NCBI RefSeq assembly: GCF_002968575.1
Contig: NZ_PVBM01000011.1
Coordinates: forward strand, 62,001 to 126,000
Origin: Neorhizobium huautlense
GTDB taxonomy: Bacteria > Pseudomonadota > Alphaproteobacteria > Rhizobiales > Rhizobiaceae
DNA: 64,000 nt
Reading direction: 5' to 3'
In this document: positions 26,374-35,203 of the stretch, one piece after another
Layout: each line of letters opens with the position of its first letter
Numbering within the stretch: the first letter of the stretch is position 1
The notes under the pieces: model-generated
The model's input: only the letters and a program-made list of their open reading frames with translations
The model's database searches: none
What the model was told of the DNA's origin: nothing
Position numbers and translations under genes: made by a program

Positions 26374-27657
26374 ATGCGCCTGAAACACATCGCTCTCGCC
26401 TTTCTCGTCGCGACCGCCCTAACGGGCTGCAATGATACGCTCGATTCCGCAAGTATTGACCTCAAGAGCGTCAAGAACAAGGTCGAACAGCCTCTGCCTT
26501 CCCGCATCGTTGCGGAAATGCAGAAGAAGAACATGCCGCGCAATTCGCCGATCATGATCCGCATCTTCAAGGAAGAAGGGGTACTGGAGGTCTGGAAGGC
26601 GAAGGCCGACAATCGCTTCGACGTGATCGCCAGCTATCAGATATGCGCCTGGTCCGGGAAGCTGGGTCCGAAAGTCAAGGAAGGCGACCGTCAGGCGCCT
26701 GAAGGTTTCTACAACCTGACGCCGGCGCACCTGAACCCGAACTCGAAATATTATCTCGCCATCAATACCGGATTTCCCAACCGCTATGACCAGGCAAACG
26801 GCCGCAGCGGATCGAACCTGATGATCCATGGCGCCTGTTCGTCGTCCGGCTGCTATTCCATGACCGACGAGCAGGTTCTGGAAATCTACGCATTTGCCCG
26901 CGATGCGTTCAAGGGCGGCCAGACCACGGTGCAGCTTCAGGCCTTCCCCTTCCGGATGACGGCGGAAAACATGGCACGTCACCGCGACAATCCGAATTAC
27001 GATTTCTGGAAGATGGTGAAGGCAGGCTACGACCATTTCGAAGTCACCAAACGCCCGCCGGAAGTGGCCGTCTGCGAGAAAAAATATGTGTTCAACCAGC
27101 AGCTTGACGGTGACGGCAAGTTCGGCCCGGCTGCCGCGGCCTGCCCGCCGATGTCCACACCGCCGGCGCTTGCAAGCGCTCTGACATCCTACGGCAAGAC
27201 CTATGAGGTCGCCTACCAGAAAGCCATCGACAAGTTCGAGGGCAAGGTCTGGTATGAGCCGACGGAAGCCGAACGCAAGGCAGTGGTTGCCGCCAAGCGC
27301 AAGGGCCGCGAACTGGCTTACGCTCCAACCGGCACTTCGCTCGAAGCCGGCAAGCTGATGAGCGAAGCAGAATTCAAGGAAATGATGGAAAAGCGGATGG
27401 CAGCGGCCCAGCCGAAGCCTACCAATACCGTGCTTGCTTCCGCCGCTCCCTCGCCGCGTGCAGCCACTGCCGCCGAGCGCATGAAGCAGGATCGCGTGCC
27501 GGGCGACAACGCACCGGCCTCCACTGCGACCGTCGCTTCTGCTCAGGGCACCACAACCACGGTTCCGATTCCCGCACAGAACCCGCTTGCCTATGCGGCT
27601 CCCCCGATCACGGAAGAAAAGAAGAAGCCATTCTGGAAGTTCTGGAGCAAGGAGTGA
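26374..27657 (+). CDS. L,D-transpeptidase (YkuD domain) lipoprotein, YafK-like
   Basis: 427 residues. A lipoprotein signal MRLKHIALAFLVATALTGC with lipobox LTGC opens the protein. The YkuD domain carries the catalytic motif IHGACSSSGCYSMTD (nucleophile is the second Cys). A long C-terminal tail, Ala/Pro-rich with KKKPFWKFWSKE at the end, is probably unstructured. Predicted to crosslink or anchor in the periplasm. In-frame starts at 26317 (TTG) and 26359 (ATG) exist, but 26374 gives the cleanest signal peptide. Followed closely by a TusA-like gene. Confidence 0.85.
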   Translation: MRLKHIALAFLVATALTGCNDTLDSASIDLKSVKNKVEQPLPSRIVAEMQKKNMPRNSPIMIRIFKEEGVLEVWKAKADNRFDVIASYQICAWSGKLGPKVKEGDRQAPEGFYNLTPAHLNPNSKYYLAINTGFPNRYDQANGRSGSNLMIHGACSSSGCYSMTDEQVLEIYAFARDAFKGGQTTVQLQAFPFRMTAENMARHRDNPNYDFWKMVKAGYDHFEVTKRPPEVAVCEKKYVFNQQLDGDGKFGPAAAACPPMSTPPALASALTSYGKTYEVAYQKAIDKFEGKVWYEPTEAERKAVVAAKRKGRELAYAPTGTSLEAGKLMSEAEFKEMMEKRMAAAQPKPTNTVLASAAPSPRAATAAERMKQDRVPGDNAPASTATVASAQGTTTTVPIPAQNPLAYAAPPITEEKKKPFWKFWSKE

Positions 27658-27659
27658 GC

Positions 27660-27887
27660 GTGTCGACCGAAGGCCTCTACGATCTGAGAGGCCTGAAGTG
27701 TCCACTGCCCGTGCTGAAGACCCGGCGCCGGCTCAAGGAAATGCACAGCGGCGCCGAACTCCTGATCGAGACCACCGACCCGCTGGCCGGGATCGACATC
27801 CCGCATTTCTGCAGCCAGGAAGGCCACCAGATCGTCCGATCAGAAAAGACCGAAACCGGTCATCGCTTCCTGATCCGCAAGGGCTGA
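27660..27887 (+). CDS. TusA-family sulfurtransferase
   Basis: 75 residues with the CPxP motif in DLRGLKCPLPVLK, the hallmark of TusA/SirA proteins that carry persulfide sulfur for tRNA thiolation or molybdenum cofactor and formate dehydrogenase maturation. The GTG at 27660 is preferred over the GTG at 27654 because AAGGAG lies 6 nt upstream of it and would abut the other. Immediately after the L,D-transpeptidase gene; convergent with the COG0523 gene. Confidence 0.82.
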   Translation: MSTEGLYDLRGLKCPLPVLKTRRRLKEMHSGAELLIETTDPLAGIDIPHFCSQEGHQIVRSEKTETGHRFLIRKG

Positions 27888-27891
27888 CGCC

Positions 27892-29046
27892 CTACATGCG
27901 CAGGCCCGGCACGGCGAGCGGATTGTCTTCCAGCGCCTTGCGGTCAGGGCGATCAACGCGCGGCTGACCGGTGAAGGCGGCGAAGAGATCCGAAACGAAC
28001 GTTTCCGGCAACCCTTGCGTAATCAGCACCATCCGGGTGCGCCGGTCGGATCCGTCCGGCCATTTCGCCAGACGCTGCGGCGGATGGAAAACGCTCTGCA
28101 CTCCGTGCAGCACGAGCGGCCGGTCCGGATTGTCGGACAGCGCCACGACCGCTTTCATCCTGAGAAGCTTTTCGCCATGCGCCGAACGCAAAAGATCGGT
28201 GAACATCTCGATCGCCATCGGATCGATCGGCTTGTCGTGAATGATTGAGAACGAGCGGATGTCGTCGCCGTGACGGTTTACATCGTGATGATGGTGGTGA
28301 CCGTGCCCATGATGATGATCGTGTTCATGGTGACCGTGATCATGGTGGTCATGGCCGTGATCGTCGTTCGCCAATTCGTCGCGCAGCCAGCGGTCCACGT
28401 CGGCGATCTTGGTGGCCGGATCATAGAGGCCGTTCTCGAGAATGGCCGCCACGCCGGCTCCCTCGCTGTTGCCATCCATCATCGGCGCGCGCGGATTGAG
28501 GGCCGCCAGCCGCGCCTTGAGAGCACCGATCTCAGCCGCATCGGCCATGGAAAGCTTTGAAATGACCAACCGGTCTGCCACGGCAGCCTGTTTCACCGCC
28601 TCCGGGTGACGGTCGAGCGTCGAAAGCCCATTCACCGCGTCGACTACCGTGATGACGCCGTCGAGCTCGAAGTTTTGCGCAATGACCGGGTTGCCCATAA
28701 CCGACTGCATGACCGGCGCCGGATCGGCAAGACCGGTCGTCTCGATCACCACCCGGCGGATCGGCTTCAGGCGGCCCGTCTGGATGCCGTCCATCATATA
28801 GGCAAGCGTATCGACGAGTTCTCCGCGGACCGTGCAGCAGAGGCAGCCGTTGGAAAGTTCCACCAGCGCATCGCCCGATGCTTCGACGAGAAAGTTGTCT
28901 ATGCCGACCTCGCCGAATTCATTGATGATGACGGCCGTGCCGCTGGTGCCCGGGTCCTTAAGGATACGGTTGAGAAGCGTCGACTTTCCGGCACCGAGAA
29001 AACCGGTGAGGATGGAAACCGGAATTCGGTTGCGGGCAGAAGACAT
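27892..29046 (-). CDS. COG0523 (CobW-like) G3E GTPase metallochaperone
   Basis: 384 residues. P-loop GFLGAGKS at residues 15-22, the zinc-site GCLCC at 67-71, and a histidine-rich loop from about residue 229 to 260 with more than 15 His, followed by the CobW C-terminal domain (SFSIIHDKPIDPMAIEMF). Such proteins deliver zinc, cobalt or other metals to client enzymes. The guanine-specificity motif reads SKLS (163-166) instead of the usual N/T/S-KxD, an unusual loss of the Asp. Client unknown; nearest enzymes are DacA-like and L,D-transpeptidase. Confidence 0.87.
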   Translation of the reverse strand: MSSARNRIPVSILTGFLGAGKSTLLNRILKDPGTSGTAVIINEFGEVGIDNFLVEASGDALVELSNGCLCCTVRGELVDTLAYMMDGIQTGRLKPIRRVVIETTGLADPAPVMQSVMGNPVIAQNFELDGVITVVDAVNGLSTLDRHPEAVKQAAVADRLVISKLSMADAAEIGALKARLAALNPRAPMMDGNSEGAGVAAILENGLYDPATKIADVDRWLRDELANDDHGHDHHDHGHHEHDHHHGHGHHHHHDVNRHGDDIRSFSIIHDKPIDPMAIEMFTDLLRSAHGEKLLRMKAVVALSDNPDRPLVLHGVQSVFHPPQRLAKWPDGSDRRTRMVLITQGLPETFVSDLFAAFTGQPRVDRPDRKALEDNPLAVPGLRM

Positions 29047-29061
29047 GATCTATTCCAATGC

Positions 29062-30165
29062 TCAGAAAGTCGGGCGTGGCTGCGGGATCGGCACATTCGC
29101 GATCTCGTTTGCGCCCACGGTCGAGGCGACCTGCTCGCTTCCGGGAATAAGCCCCGCGAAGCTGTAGACCGGCGGCCGGGTCATCTCGTGGATATAAGGC
29201 GAATGCAGCACCGTTCGACCGGCGTCGTCGCGGTTCTCGCTCCGCACCTTGGCTGCTTTCGGGTTGCAGATCTCGGCGCTGACATCGGTGACTGCCGCCG
29301 TATTGCCGTAAGGTGCAAGCGACGACAGCGGCACGCCTTCGGCAGACGAGGCCATGAGCCCCTGCTGCAGGAGGTTGGCCGAATCGTCCGCACGTCCCGC
29401 AAGGCTGTCAGCCCCCAGAACGACGGAGATCACCGTACGCCCGTCGCGCGTCGCAGAGGAAACCTGGTTGAAGCCCGAGGCGCAGATGAAGCCGGTCTTC
29501 ATGCCGTCGGCACCGTCGAACCGCCCGATCAGGGTATTGTAGTTCGGATAGTCCTTCTTGCCGGTGCTGATCCCCTCCAGGGAGAAGTAACCCTGATATT
29601 CGGGGAATTCGCGCTTGAGCTGCAACGCCAGCACCGCAAGATCGCGGGCGGTGGTGTATTGCCCTTTGCCCGGCAAGCCGTGAGGATTGATGAAGCGTGT
29701 CGAGTTCATGCCGAGGCGCGCCGCTTCGCTGTTCATCAGAGCGACGAACTGATCGACTGAACCGCCGACCGTTTCGGCAACAGCGACGGCGATATCATTT
29801 GCCGATTTCACGAGCAGGATCTTCAGCGCGCTATCCATGGTCAGCTTGGAGCCGGGCTTGAAATACATCTTGCTCGCCGGCTGATCCGTCGCCTTCTTGC
29901 TCATGATAACCGGCGTATCCAGCGCAAGCTTCCCGCTCTTCAGCGCCTTGAAGGTGACATAGGCCGTCATCAGCTTGGTCAGCGATGCCGGATACCATTT
30001 GCGGAAGGCGTCCTCGTGGGCGATCACACGGCCGGTCCTGACATCGACCACCATCTTCGGATTGGCCGCGGCACTTCCGGCGGACGCGAGAAGGCCGAAG
30101 GCCACCACAGTTGAGATCATCCGGGCGGAAGCCCCGGAGCGGATGCAAGAAATCGGCAAGATCAT
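29062..30165 (-). CDS. D-alanyl-D-alanine carboxypeptidase (DacA-like)
   Basis: A low-molecular-mass penicillin-binding protein that trims the terminal D-Ala of peptidoglycan stem peptides. 367 residues from MILPISCIRSG, with an apparent signal peptide ending at about SAAAN. Active-site motifs in order: S61-LT-K64, S121-A-N123 and K223-T-G225. The C-terminal region IPQPRPTF lacks a clear amphipathic membrane anchor, as in some alphaproteobacterial forms. An upstream Met 63 bp away would mask the signal peptide and was rejected. Confidence 0.87.
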   Translation of the reverse strand: MILPISCIRSGASARMISTVVAFGLLASAGSAAANPKMVVDVRTGRVIAHEDAFRKWYPASLTKLMTAYVTFKALKSGKLALDTPVIMSKKATDQPASKMYFKPGSKLTMDSALKILLVKSANDIAVAVAETVGGSVDQFVALMNSEAARLGMNSTRFINPHGLPGKGQYTTARDLAVLALQLKREFPEYQGYFSLEGISTGKKDYPNYNTLIGRFDGADGMKTGFICASGFNQVSSATRDGRTVISVVLGADSLAGRADDSANLLQQGLMASSAEGVPLSSLAPYGNTAAVTDVSAEICNPKAAKVRSENRDDAGRTVLHSPYIHEMTRPPVYSFAGLIPGSEQVASTVGANEIANVPIPQPRPTF

Positions 30166-30315
30166 CCCTCGTTCGAACAGCTTAACGAGTGTGGCGCATA
30201 TGCGGCCTATGTGGCCAAGCAATGGCAAAGAAGATTGATTGCGTCAATCACGATGGGCACTATCTTCGGGGGAGGACGATTCATATCCGCGTGAGTAACT
30301 AGAACAGGGAACATT

Positions 30316-31479
30316 ATGCCAATTTTGAACCGGGCCGCCGAACTTCAGGGCGAAGTCAGCGAGTGGCGGCGATATCTTCACGAAAATCCTGAAATCCTTT
30401 ACGACGTCGAAAATACGGCTTCCTTTGTCGCCGCGAAGCTGAAGCAATTCGGCGTTGACGAAATCGTCACGGGGATCGGCCGCACCGGCGTCGTCGGCAT
30501 CATCCGCGGCAAAGGCCCCGGAGGTCGCACGATCGGGCTGCGCGCCGACATGGATGCGCTTCCCCTTACGGAATTGACCGACAGGCCGTGGGCTTCGAAG
30601 ACTGCTGGCAGGATGCATGCCTGCGGCCACGACGGGCACACTTCCATGCTGCTCGGTGCGGCGAAATATCTCGCCGAAACTCGAAACTTCAACGGCACCG
30701 TCGCCTTGATCTTCCAGCCAGCCGAAGAAGGCGGTGCCGGCGCGCTGGCGATGATCGAGGACGGCATGATGGAGCGCTTCGGCATCGAAGAAGTCTATGG
30801 CATGCACAATATGCCCGGAATCCCGCTCGGCCAGTTCGCCATCCGCAAAGGCGGCATCATGGCGGCACCCGACCGCTTTACCATCACCATCAACGGCCGC
30901 GGCGGCCATGCCGCCCAGCCGCACCGGACCGTCGACCCGATCTTCATCGGTTCGCAACTCGTCGGCAGTCTTCAGGCGATTGCCGCACGCAATGCCGATC
31001 CGGTCCGTTCGGTCGTCATTTCGGTAACCCGTTTCGATGCCGGCACGACCCATAACATCATTCCCGACCAGGCGACGCTCTGGGGTACGGTGCGAACGCT
31101 CAGCGAAGAGACGCGCGATCTCGCCGAGACGAGGATCCGACAGATCGTCAACGGCATCGTCAGTGCCCATGGCGCGGAAGCGGCCATCGAATACGAACGC
31201 AGGTGCCCCGTGACCGTTAACCACGACCAGGAAACCGAACATGCGATCCGGGTTGCGACCGATGTGGTGGGTGCTTCCAACATAGACGCGAATGTCGACC
31301 CCAGCATGGCCGGCGAAGACTTTGCGTTCATGCTGAAGCGCCGGCCCGGCGCCTTTATCTTCATCGGCAACGGCGATACGGCTGCCCTTCATAACCCGCA
31401 TTACGACTTCGACGACGAAGCGATCCCCTTCGGCATCTCCTACTGGGTTCGGCTGGTCGAACAGCGGCTTGCGGAATGA
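30316..31479 (+). CDS. M20 family amidohydrolase (hippurate-hydrolase type)
   Basis: 387 residues of the IAA-amino acid/hippurate hydrolase group. Metal-binding residues are in HACGHDGH (101-108), PAEEGG (136-140) and H164 of GMHNMPG; a dimerisation domain (FTITINGRGGHAAQPHRTVDP) interrupts the catalytic core. Hydrolyses an N-acyl amino acid or similar amide; the substrate is not predictable. Preceded by 150 bp and followed by tRNA-Arg. Confidence 0.88.
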   Translation: MPILNRAAELQGEVSEWRRYLHENPEILYDVENTASFVAAKLKQFGVDEIVTGIGRTGVVGIIRGKGPGGRTIGLRADMDALPLTELTDRPWASKTAGRMHACGHDGHTSMLLGAAKYLAETRNFNGTVALIFQPAEEGGAGALAMIEDGMMERFGIEEVYGMHNMPGIPLGQFAIRKGGIMAAPDRFTITINGRGGHAAQPHRTVDPIFIGSQLVGSLQAIAARNADPVRSVVISVTRFDAGTTHNIIPDQATLWGTVRTLSEETRDLAETRIRQIVNGIVSAHGAEAAIEYERRCPVTVNHDQETEHAIRVATDVVGASNIDANVDPSMAGEDFAFMLKRRPGAFIFIGNGDTAALHNPHYDFDDEAIPFGISYWVRLVEQRLAE

Positions 31480-31484
31480 GTGAG

Positions 31485-31517
31485 ACAAAAGGCTTGGCTT
31501 AACGCCTGACCTTTTGT
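31485..31517 (+). terminator. Hairpin after the M20 amidohydrolase gene
   Basis: ACAAAAGG (31485-31492) pairs with CCTTTTGT (31510-31517), and inner GGC/GCC could extend it. It is 5 bp after the stop codon and may terminate the gene or act with the overlapping tRNA promoter. No long T-tract beyond the stem. Confidence 0.4.
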
Positions 31518-31522
31518 ATGGA
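31494..31522 (+). promoter_or_regulatory. Putative promoter of tRNA-Arg
   Basis: TTGGCT at 31494-31499, 17-bp spacer, TATGGA at 31517-31522, and the mature tRNA begins 12 bp later. The spacing is right for a sigma-70 promoter, though both boxes are only partial matches. Confidence 0.4.
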
Positions 31523-31533
31523 TTTCCCCAAGT

Positions 31534-31610
31534 GGTCCCATAGCTCAGCAGGATAGAGCGCAGGATTCCTAATCCTGAGGCCGATGGTTCGAATCCATCT
31601 GGGATCACCA
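31534..31610 (+). tRNA. tRNA-Arg (anticodon CCT)
   Basis: A 77-nt cloverleaf: acceptor stem GGTCCCA pairs with TGGGATC (one G-U pair), D-arm GCTC/GAGC, anticodon stem CAGGA/TCCTG with loop TTCCTAA reading AGG codons, T-arm ATGG/CCAT with GTTCGAATC, discriminator A and encoded CCA. Confidence 0.95.
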
Positions 31611-31788
31611 TTTCAACACGGTCCATGCGATCTCCCCGTTCCCGGCCTTCCGCTCATCGGTCCTCGCATCGAGCGCAAGGATTTATTAACCTTTTCCGCC
31701 CCTATAGATTTGTCTTGATCGAATGCGGTGTTTGAGGCAAATCTTTCACGCCGAAATGATTTGTGAACATACGATGGCGGGGACGCTC

Positions 31789-32577
31789 ATGGCGGCGATT
31801 GAATACTCCCTTTTTCGAAGGGCGGTTTTCCTAATCGGAATCGTTTTTCTGGCAGGTTGTACCTCGTCCCAGACCACGTCCGCGATCAAGAGCGAGACCG
31901 TCAAGACTTCCGCTCCCATTGGCAATATCCCGAAGAAGAAGCTCTACAATTACACGGCATCGGACCGTGAATGCCTGAAACGCGCCATGTATTTCGAATC
32001 GAAACGGTCGAGCCGAGACGGGCTGATGGCGGTCGGTACCGTGGTGATGAACCGCCTGACGTCGGTAGCTTATCCGGACACCATCTGCGGCGTTGTCGGT
32101 CAGGAAAGGCAGTTTGCACCCGGCGTGATGACGCGCCCACTCAAGGAACAGGCGGCGGTCGAGCTGGATGAGGCCGCTGACGCCATCCTTCGCGGCGAGC
32201 GCAATCCTCAAGTGAAGGAAGCGATGTTCTTTCATCGCGAGGGACTGAGATTTCCCTATGACAACATGCACTACGTCACCGTCGCCGGCGGGAATGCCTT
32301 CTACGAGAAACGCGGCGACGACGGCGAGTTGCAAACCCCCGCACCCAAGCCGGCGGATGAATATATCCTGAGCTTCGCGCCTCATCTTTCCACATCGCCG
32401 GCACTGATGGCCGTCAATGATGTCCAGCAGGCAAGCCTCGTGGCAGAAGCAGACGATCTGACGCTGCCGCTGCAAGCTCCCGTTCCGCTTCAACGACCGC
32501 AGCTCGCTAGCGTTTCGAGCACCCAGATGGTTATGGCGCCACCCGAAGTGTGGTCCCTTCCCGCGACAAGGAAGTGA
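31789..32577 (+). CDS. Cell wall hydrolase, SleB-like lipoprotein
   Basis: About 262 residues. N-terminal MAAIEYSLFRRAVFLIGIVFLAGC gives a lipoprotein signal (lipobox LAGC). The hydrolase_2/SleB domain follows: ECLKRAMYFESKRSSRDGLMAVGTVVMNRL with its probable catalytic Glu, then GVVGQERQFAPG and FHREGLRFPYDNMHYVTVAGGNAFY. Predicted to cleave peptidoglycan glycan strands, perhaps during growth. Starts at 31774 and 31723 are possible; this one leaves a standard lipoprotein signal. Ends with a Pro-rich tail. Confidence 0.82.
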   Translation: MAAIEYSLFRRAVFLIGIVFLAGCTSSQTTSAIKSETVKTSAPIGNIPKKKLYNYTASDRECLKRAMYFESKRSSRDGLMAVGTVVMNRLTSVAYPDTICGVVGQERQFAPGVMTRPLKEQAAVELDEAADAILRGERNPQVKEAMFFHREGLRFPYDNMHYVTVAGGNAFYEKRGDDGELQTPAPKPADEYILSFAPHLSTSPALMAVNDVQQASLVAEADDLTLPLQAPVPLQRPQLASVSSTQMVMAPPEVWSLPATRK

Positions 32578-32600
32578 TTCGCAGCTTTTCGCGTGGGCGG

Positions 32601-33137
32601 TCAGAATACCGCAGCGGGGCCTTGCGAAATCCGCTTCGGTCGCGCCAGCCGCACCGTACCGCGACCGATCATGCCGAATAGAATTGCAGCCAGCCAAACG
32701 CAGAACAATCCCCCGCCCGCCCAGATCAAGCCTGCCATATCTACCGGTACCGCCGGAACGAAGTCGCGCCAGGCGTTGGCGAAAGTGGTGGAATCCGGCC
32801 GTTGCAGCACCACGAACGGCCTCCTCAGCGGCGGCGCAAGCATAAGCTCGTGCTGCTGCTCTGCCAGCATCTCATAACGCGCAAAAGTGCGCCGCATCGC
32901 CTCGCCCTGACGCCGGAGAAATGTCTCCGGCGAAGCGGAATAGATATTGAGCGCGGCCTGCCGATCCAGACCGGCATGATTGGCCTGGGCATCGAACTCG
33001 GAAATCAGGATCTTCAGTTCGTCCAGCGCCCCTCCGATCCTTTGCCGGTATTGCTGCGCGAATTCAGGGGCCTGCGAAAAGAAGATGCCGCCGAGGAGCG
33101 CCATCGCCATCGTTAACATTCTTCCCAGCATGAACAT
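32601..33137 (-). CDS. DUF2937 membrane protein
   Basis: 178 residues: an N-terminal hydrophobic segment (LTMAMALLGGIFFSQ), a central helical region with likely coiled-coil character (FAQQYRQRIGGALDELKILI...), and a C-terminal segment AGLIWAGGGLFCVWLAAILFG. DUF2937 proteins are uncharacterised and found mainly in proteobacteria. The start MFMLGRM was selected because GAGG lies about 6 nt upstream. Convergent with the SleB-like gene and divergent from the next lipoprotein. Confidence 0.72.
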   Translation of the reverse strand: MFMLGRMLTMAMALLGGIFFSQAPEFAQQYRQRIGGALDELKILISEFDAQANHAGLDRQAALNIYSASPETFLRRQGEAMRRTFARYEMLAEQQHELMLAPPLRRPFVVLQRPDSTTFANAWRDFVPAVPVDMAGLIWAGGGLFCVWLAAILFGMIGRGTVRLARPKRISQGPAAVF

Positions 33138-33314
33138 GACGGACCTCAAACCTCGCTTTCGTCTCAACGAGGCACAGGTTGAAAGGTTGCTCTCCTGCCT
33201 GTGGACATCCTCCGTAGCTGGCCGGCGCCGGATTGCATGAAAGGTTAACCGACCATAAAAATCCTGCTGCCGCATGTGGGGTAGCGGCAGATTACTCAAG
33301 GGGGCTGTCAATCA

Positions 33315-33845
33315 ATGAAACTGAGTTTTTCCCGCGCGGCTGCGCTGGGTGTGCTGGCCGTTGTCATCGCCGGTTGCACGACGACCGAAGAAGCCAATAA
33401 GGCGATCCAGTCAAAATGGATCGGCCAGCCGGTCGATTCCTTCTTTACCTATTACGGCCCGCCGGTCTCTTCCTTTCCTTTGAATGACGGTGGTACGATC
33501 TATACTTGGGTCGGCGGTCAGACGACGCGTTATGTCCCAGCTCAATACCAGACACCGCAACCGGCCAACCAGGACGCCAACCGGGTCACCCGCACGACGA
33601 CCGAGACGCACAAGAAGGCTGACGGAAGCACCGTCACGACCACCAAAAGCTCGTCTTTCGGCATTTCGGGTCAGCCGGTAGCGCCGCAGTTGGTTTCCCC
33701 GGCCCGCACGGAAGAACTCTTCTGCGAACTTCAGATCACCACCGGGCCGGACAAATCGATCCGCATGCTGCGCGCGACGAATGATACGGATGGCGAAGGC
33801 TTCAGCCTCTCGCGCTGCGCCGAGGTCATGGGCGTCAAGAAGTAG
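33315..33845 (+). CDS. Small lipoprotein of unknown function
   Basis: 176 residues. Signal MKLSFSRAAALGVLAVVIAGC with lipobox IAGC, then TTTEEANKAIQSKWIGQPVDSFFTYYGPP, which resembles a repeated theme in short envelope lipoproteins of alphaproteobacteria. A Thr/Ser-rich low-complexity middle is followed by a C-terminal domain with three cysteines (LFCELQI, LSRCAEVMG). No function assigned. It ends six bp before the end of the convergent FAD monooxygenase gene. Confidence 0.72.
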   Translation: MKLSFSRAAALGVLAVVIAGCTTTEEANKAIQSKWIGQPVDSFFTYYGPPVSSFPLNDGGTIYTWVGGQTTRYVPAQYQTPQPANQDANRVTRTTTETHKKADGSTVTTTKSSSFGISGQPVAPQLVSPARTEELFCELQITTGPDKSIRMLRATNDTDGEGFSLSRCAEVMGVKK

Positions 33846-33851
33846 GCCACA

Positions 33852-35069
33852 TCAGCGCGGCCGGACGTGTTCCATCCGGAAGCCGAGCCCGATCAGACGG
33901 CCGGCGAGATGGGCAAGTGCAGGCCAACGCGCGATGCTGCGGATGAAGGCGGGCGGGCCTTGGCGTTTCTGCTCGTCCGCCTGATCGCTGCGCCGGCTGC
34001 TGCGCATCATCAGTTGCAGTTTTTGCGTCGCCCTGGTGGGGAAGCTGCGGCGCTTCTCGACCGCCGCCAGATCTCCATCGGATAGACGGCTGTTGCGAAG
34101 GGGCTCGGATAGGATATTGGCGGCAGCGACCGCGTCCTGAATGGCCAGGTTGACGCCGACGCCGCCGATCGGCGACATGGCGTGGGCTGCATCGCCGATG
34201 CAGAGAAGGCCGGGACGCCACCACTGCTTCAGCCGATCGATCCGCACCGTCAGCAGGCTTGTGTCGTCGAAACTGCCGATTTCCTGCATGCGATCGGCCG
34301 GCAGCGGCGACACGTCGATCACCATCTGGCGGAAGGCCTCGAGACCTCTCTCGCGGATTTCCGCAAAAGCTCCGCGGCGGATGACATATCCGCACTGCCA
34401 ATAATCGCCACGGTCGATCAGCACAAAACCCTGGCGCGGGCCGGCATGCCCCATTACCTGGTTCGGATCACCCGGCTGCTTGGAGAGTTTCATCCAGACG
34501 ACTTCGCTCGGTATACCGAAACTCTCGACGGCAAGCCCGGCCTTTTCCCGCACCACGGAATTGCGGCCGTCCGCGCCGACGACCAGATGCGAATGAATAT
34601 TGAACTTTCCTTCCGGCGTCTCGACTTCCAGGCCGACGACTTTGCCCCGCTCTTCCAGAATACCCGCCACCTTCGCCTGCATGATCAGTCGGAAGTTCGG
34701 GAAGTGCTGCGCCTGGGCAGCCATGAAATTCAGGAAATCCCATTGCGGCATGAAGGCGATGAAGCGGTTCCTGACCGGCAGGCGGGAAAAATCGGCAATC
34801 GTGACCGTCCGGCCGCCCATTTCCGCGGAAAGTCTTGGCGCCCGCGTATGCGGCAGCTTCAGAAACTCTTCTATGATCCCGAGCTCGTGCATGACCTCCA
34901 GCGTAGAGGGATGAATGGTGTCGCCCCGGAAGTCGCGAAGGAAATCACCGTGCTTTTCGACGACCGTGACATCCACGCCCGCTCGTGCCAGCAAGAAACC
35001 CAGCATCATCCCCGCCGGCCCTGCCCCTGCAATGACGCATGTCGTCTGGATGTCTCGCATCTGATTCAT
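33852..35069 (-). CDS. FAD-dependent monooxygenase (UbiH-like)
   Basis: 405 residues. FAD-binding GAGPAGMMLG at the N-terminus, the middle motif HLVVGADGRNSVVREK (DG fingerprint) and the C-terminal FAD contact CIGDAAHAMSPIGGVGVNLAIQDA define the class A flavoprotein hydroxylase family. Substrate is unknown; ubiquinone or aromatic hydroxylation are the usual options. An alternative Met lies three codons downstream. Divergent from dxr with 134 bp between. Confidence 0.86.
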   Translation of the reverse strand: MNQMRDIQTTCVIAGAGPAGMMLGFLLARAGVDVTVVEKHGDFLRDFRGDTIHPSTLEVMHELGIIEEFLKLPHTRAPRLSAEMGGRTVTIADFSRLPVRNRFIAFMPQWDFLNFMAAQAQHFPNFRLIMQAKVAGILEERGKVVGLEVETPEGKFNIHSHLVVGADGRNSVVREKAGLAVESFGIPSEVVWMKLSKQPGDPNQVMGHAGPRQGFVLIDRGDYWQCGYVIRRGAFAEIRERGLEAFRQMVIDVSPLPADRMQEIGSFDDTSLLTVRIDRLKQWWRPGLLCIGDAAHAMSPIGGVGVNLAIQDAVAAANILSEPLRNSRLSDGDLAAVEKRRSFPTRATQKLQLMMRSSRRSDQADEQKRQGPPAFIRSIARWPALAHLAGRLIGLGFRMEHVRPR

Positions 35070-35203
35070 CGCTCTGTTTCACCCGAAAGCATGGAAAGCA
35101 TCAAGCTGCACGTGGTCGCGGCCGGGCCTGAAATCAAGCCCGCTCTTGTGAGCCGCGACTTTCGCTTGTAGACCAGCGGCAGCTTAGTAAAACAGGAAAG
35201 ATC

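Noticed and set aside
35092..35172. 26-codon frame MESIKLHVVAAGPEIK... upstream of dxr
   Set aside because: Too short to support; no conserved features and it lies at the tail of a longer shadow frame.
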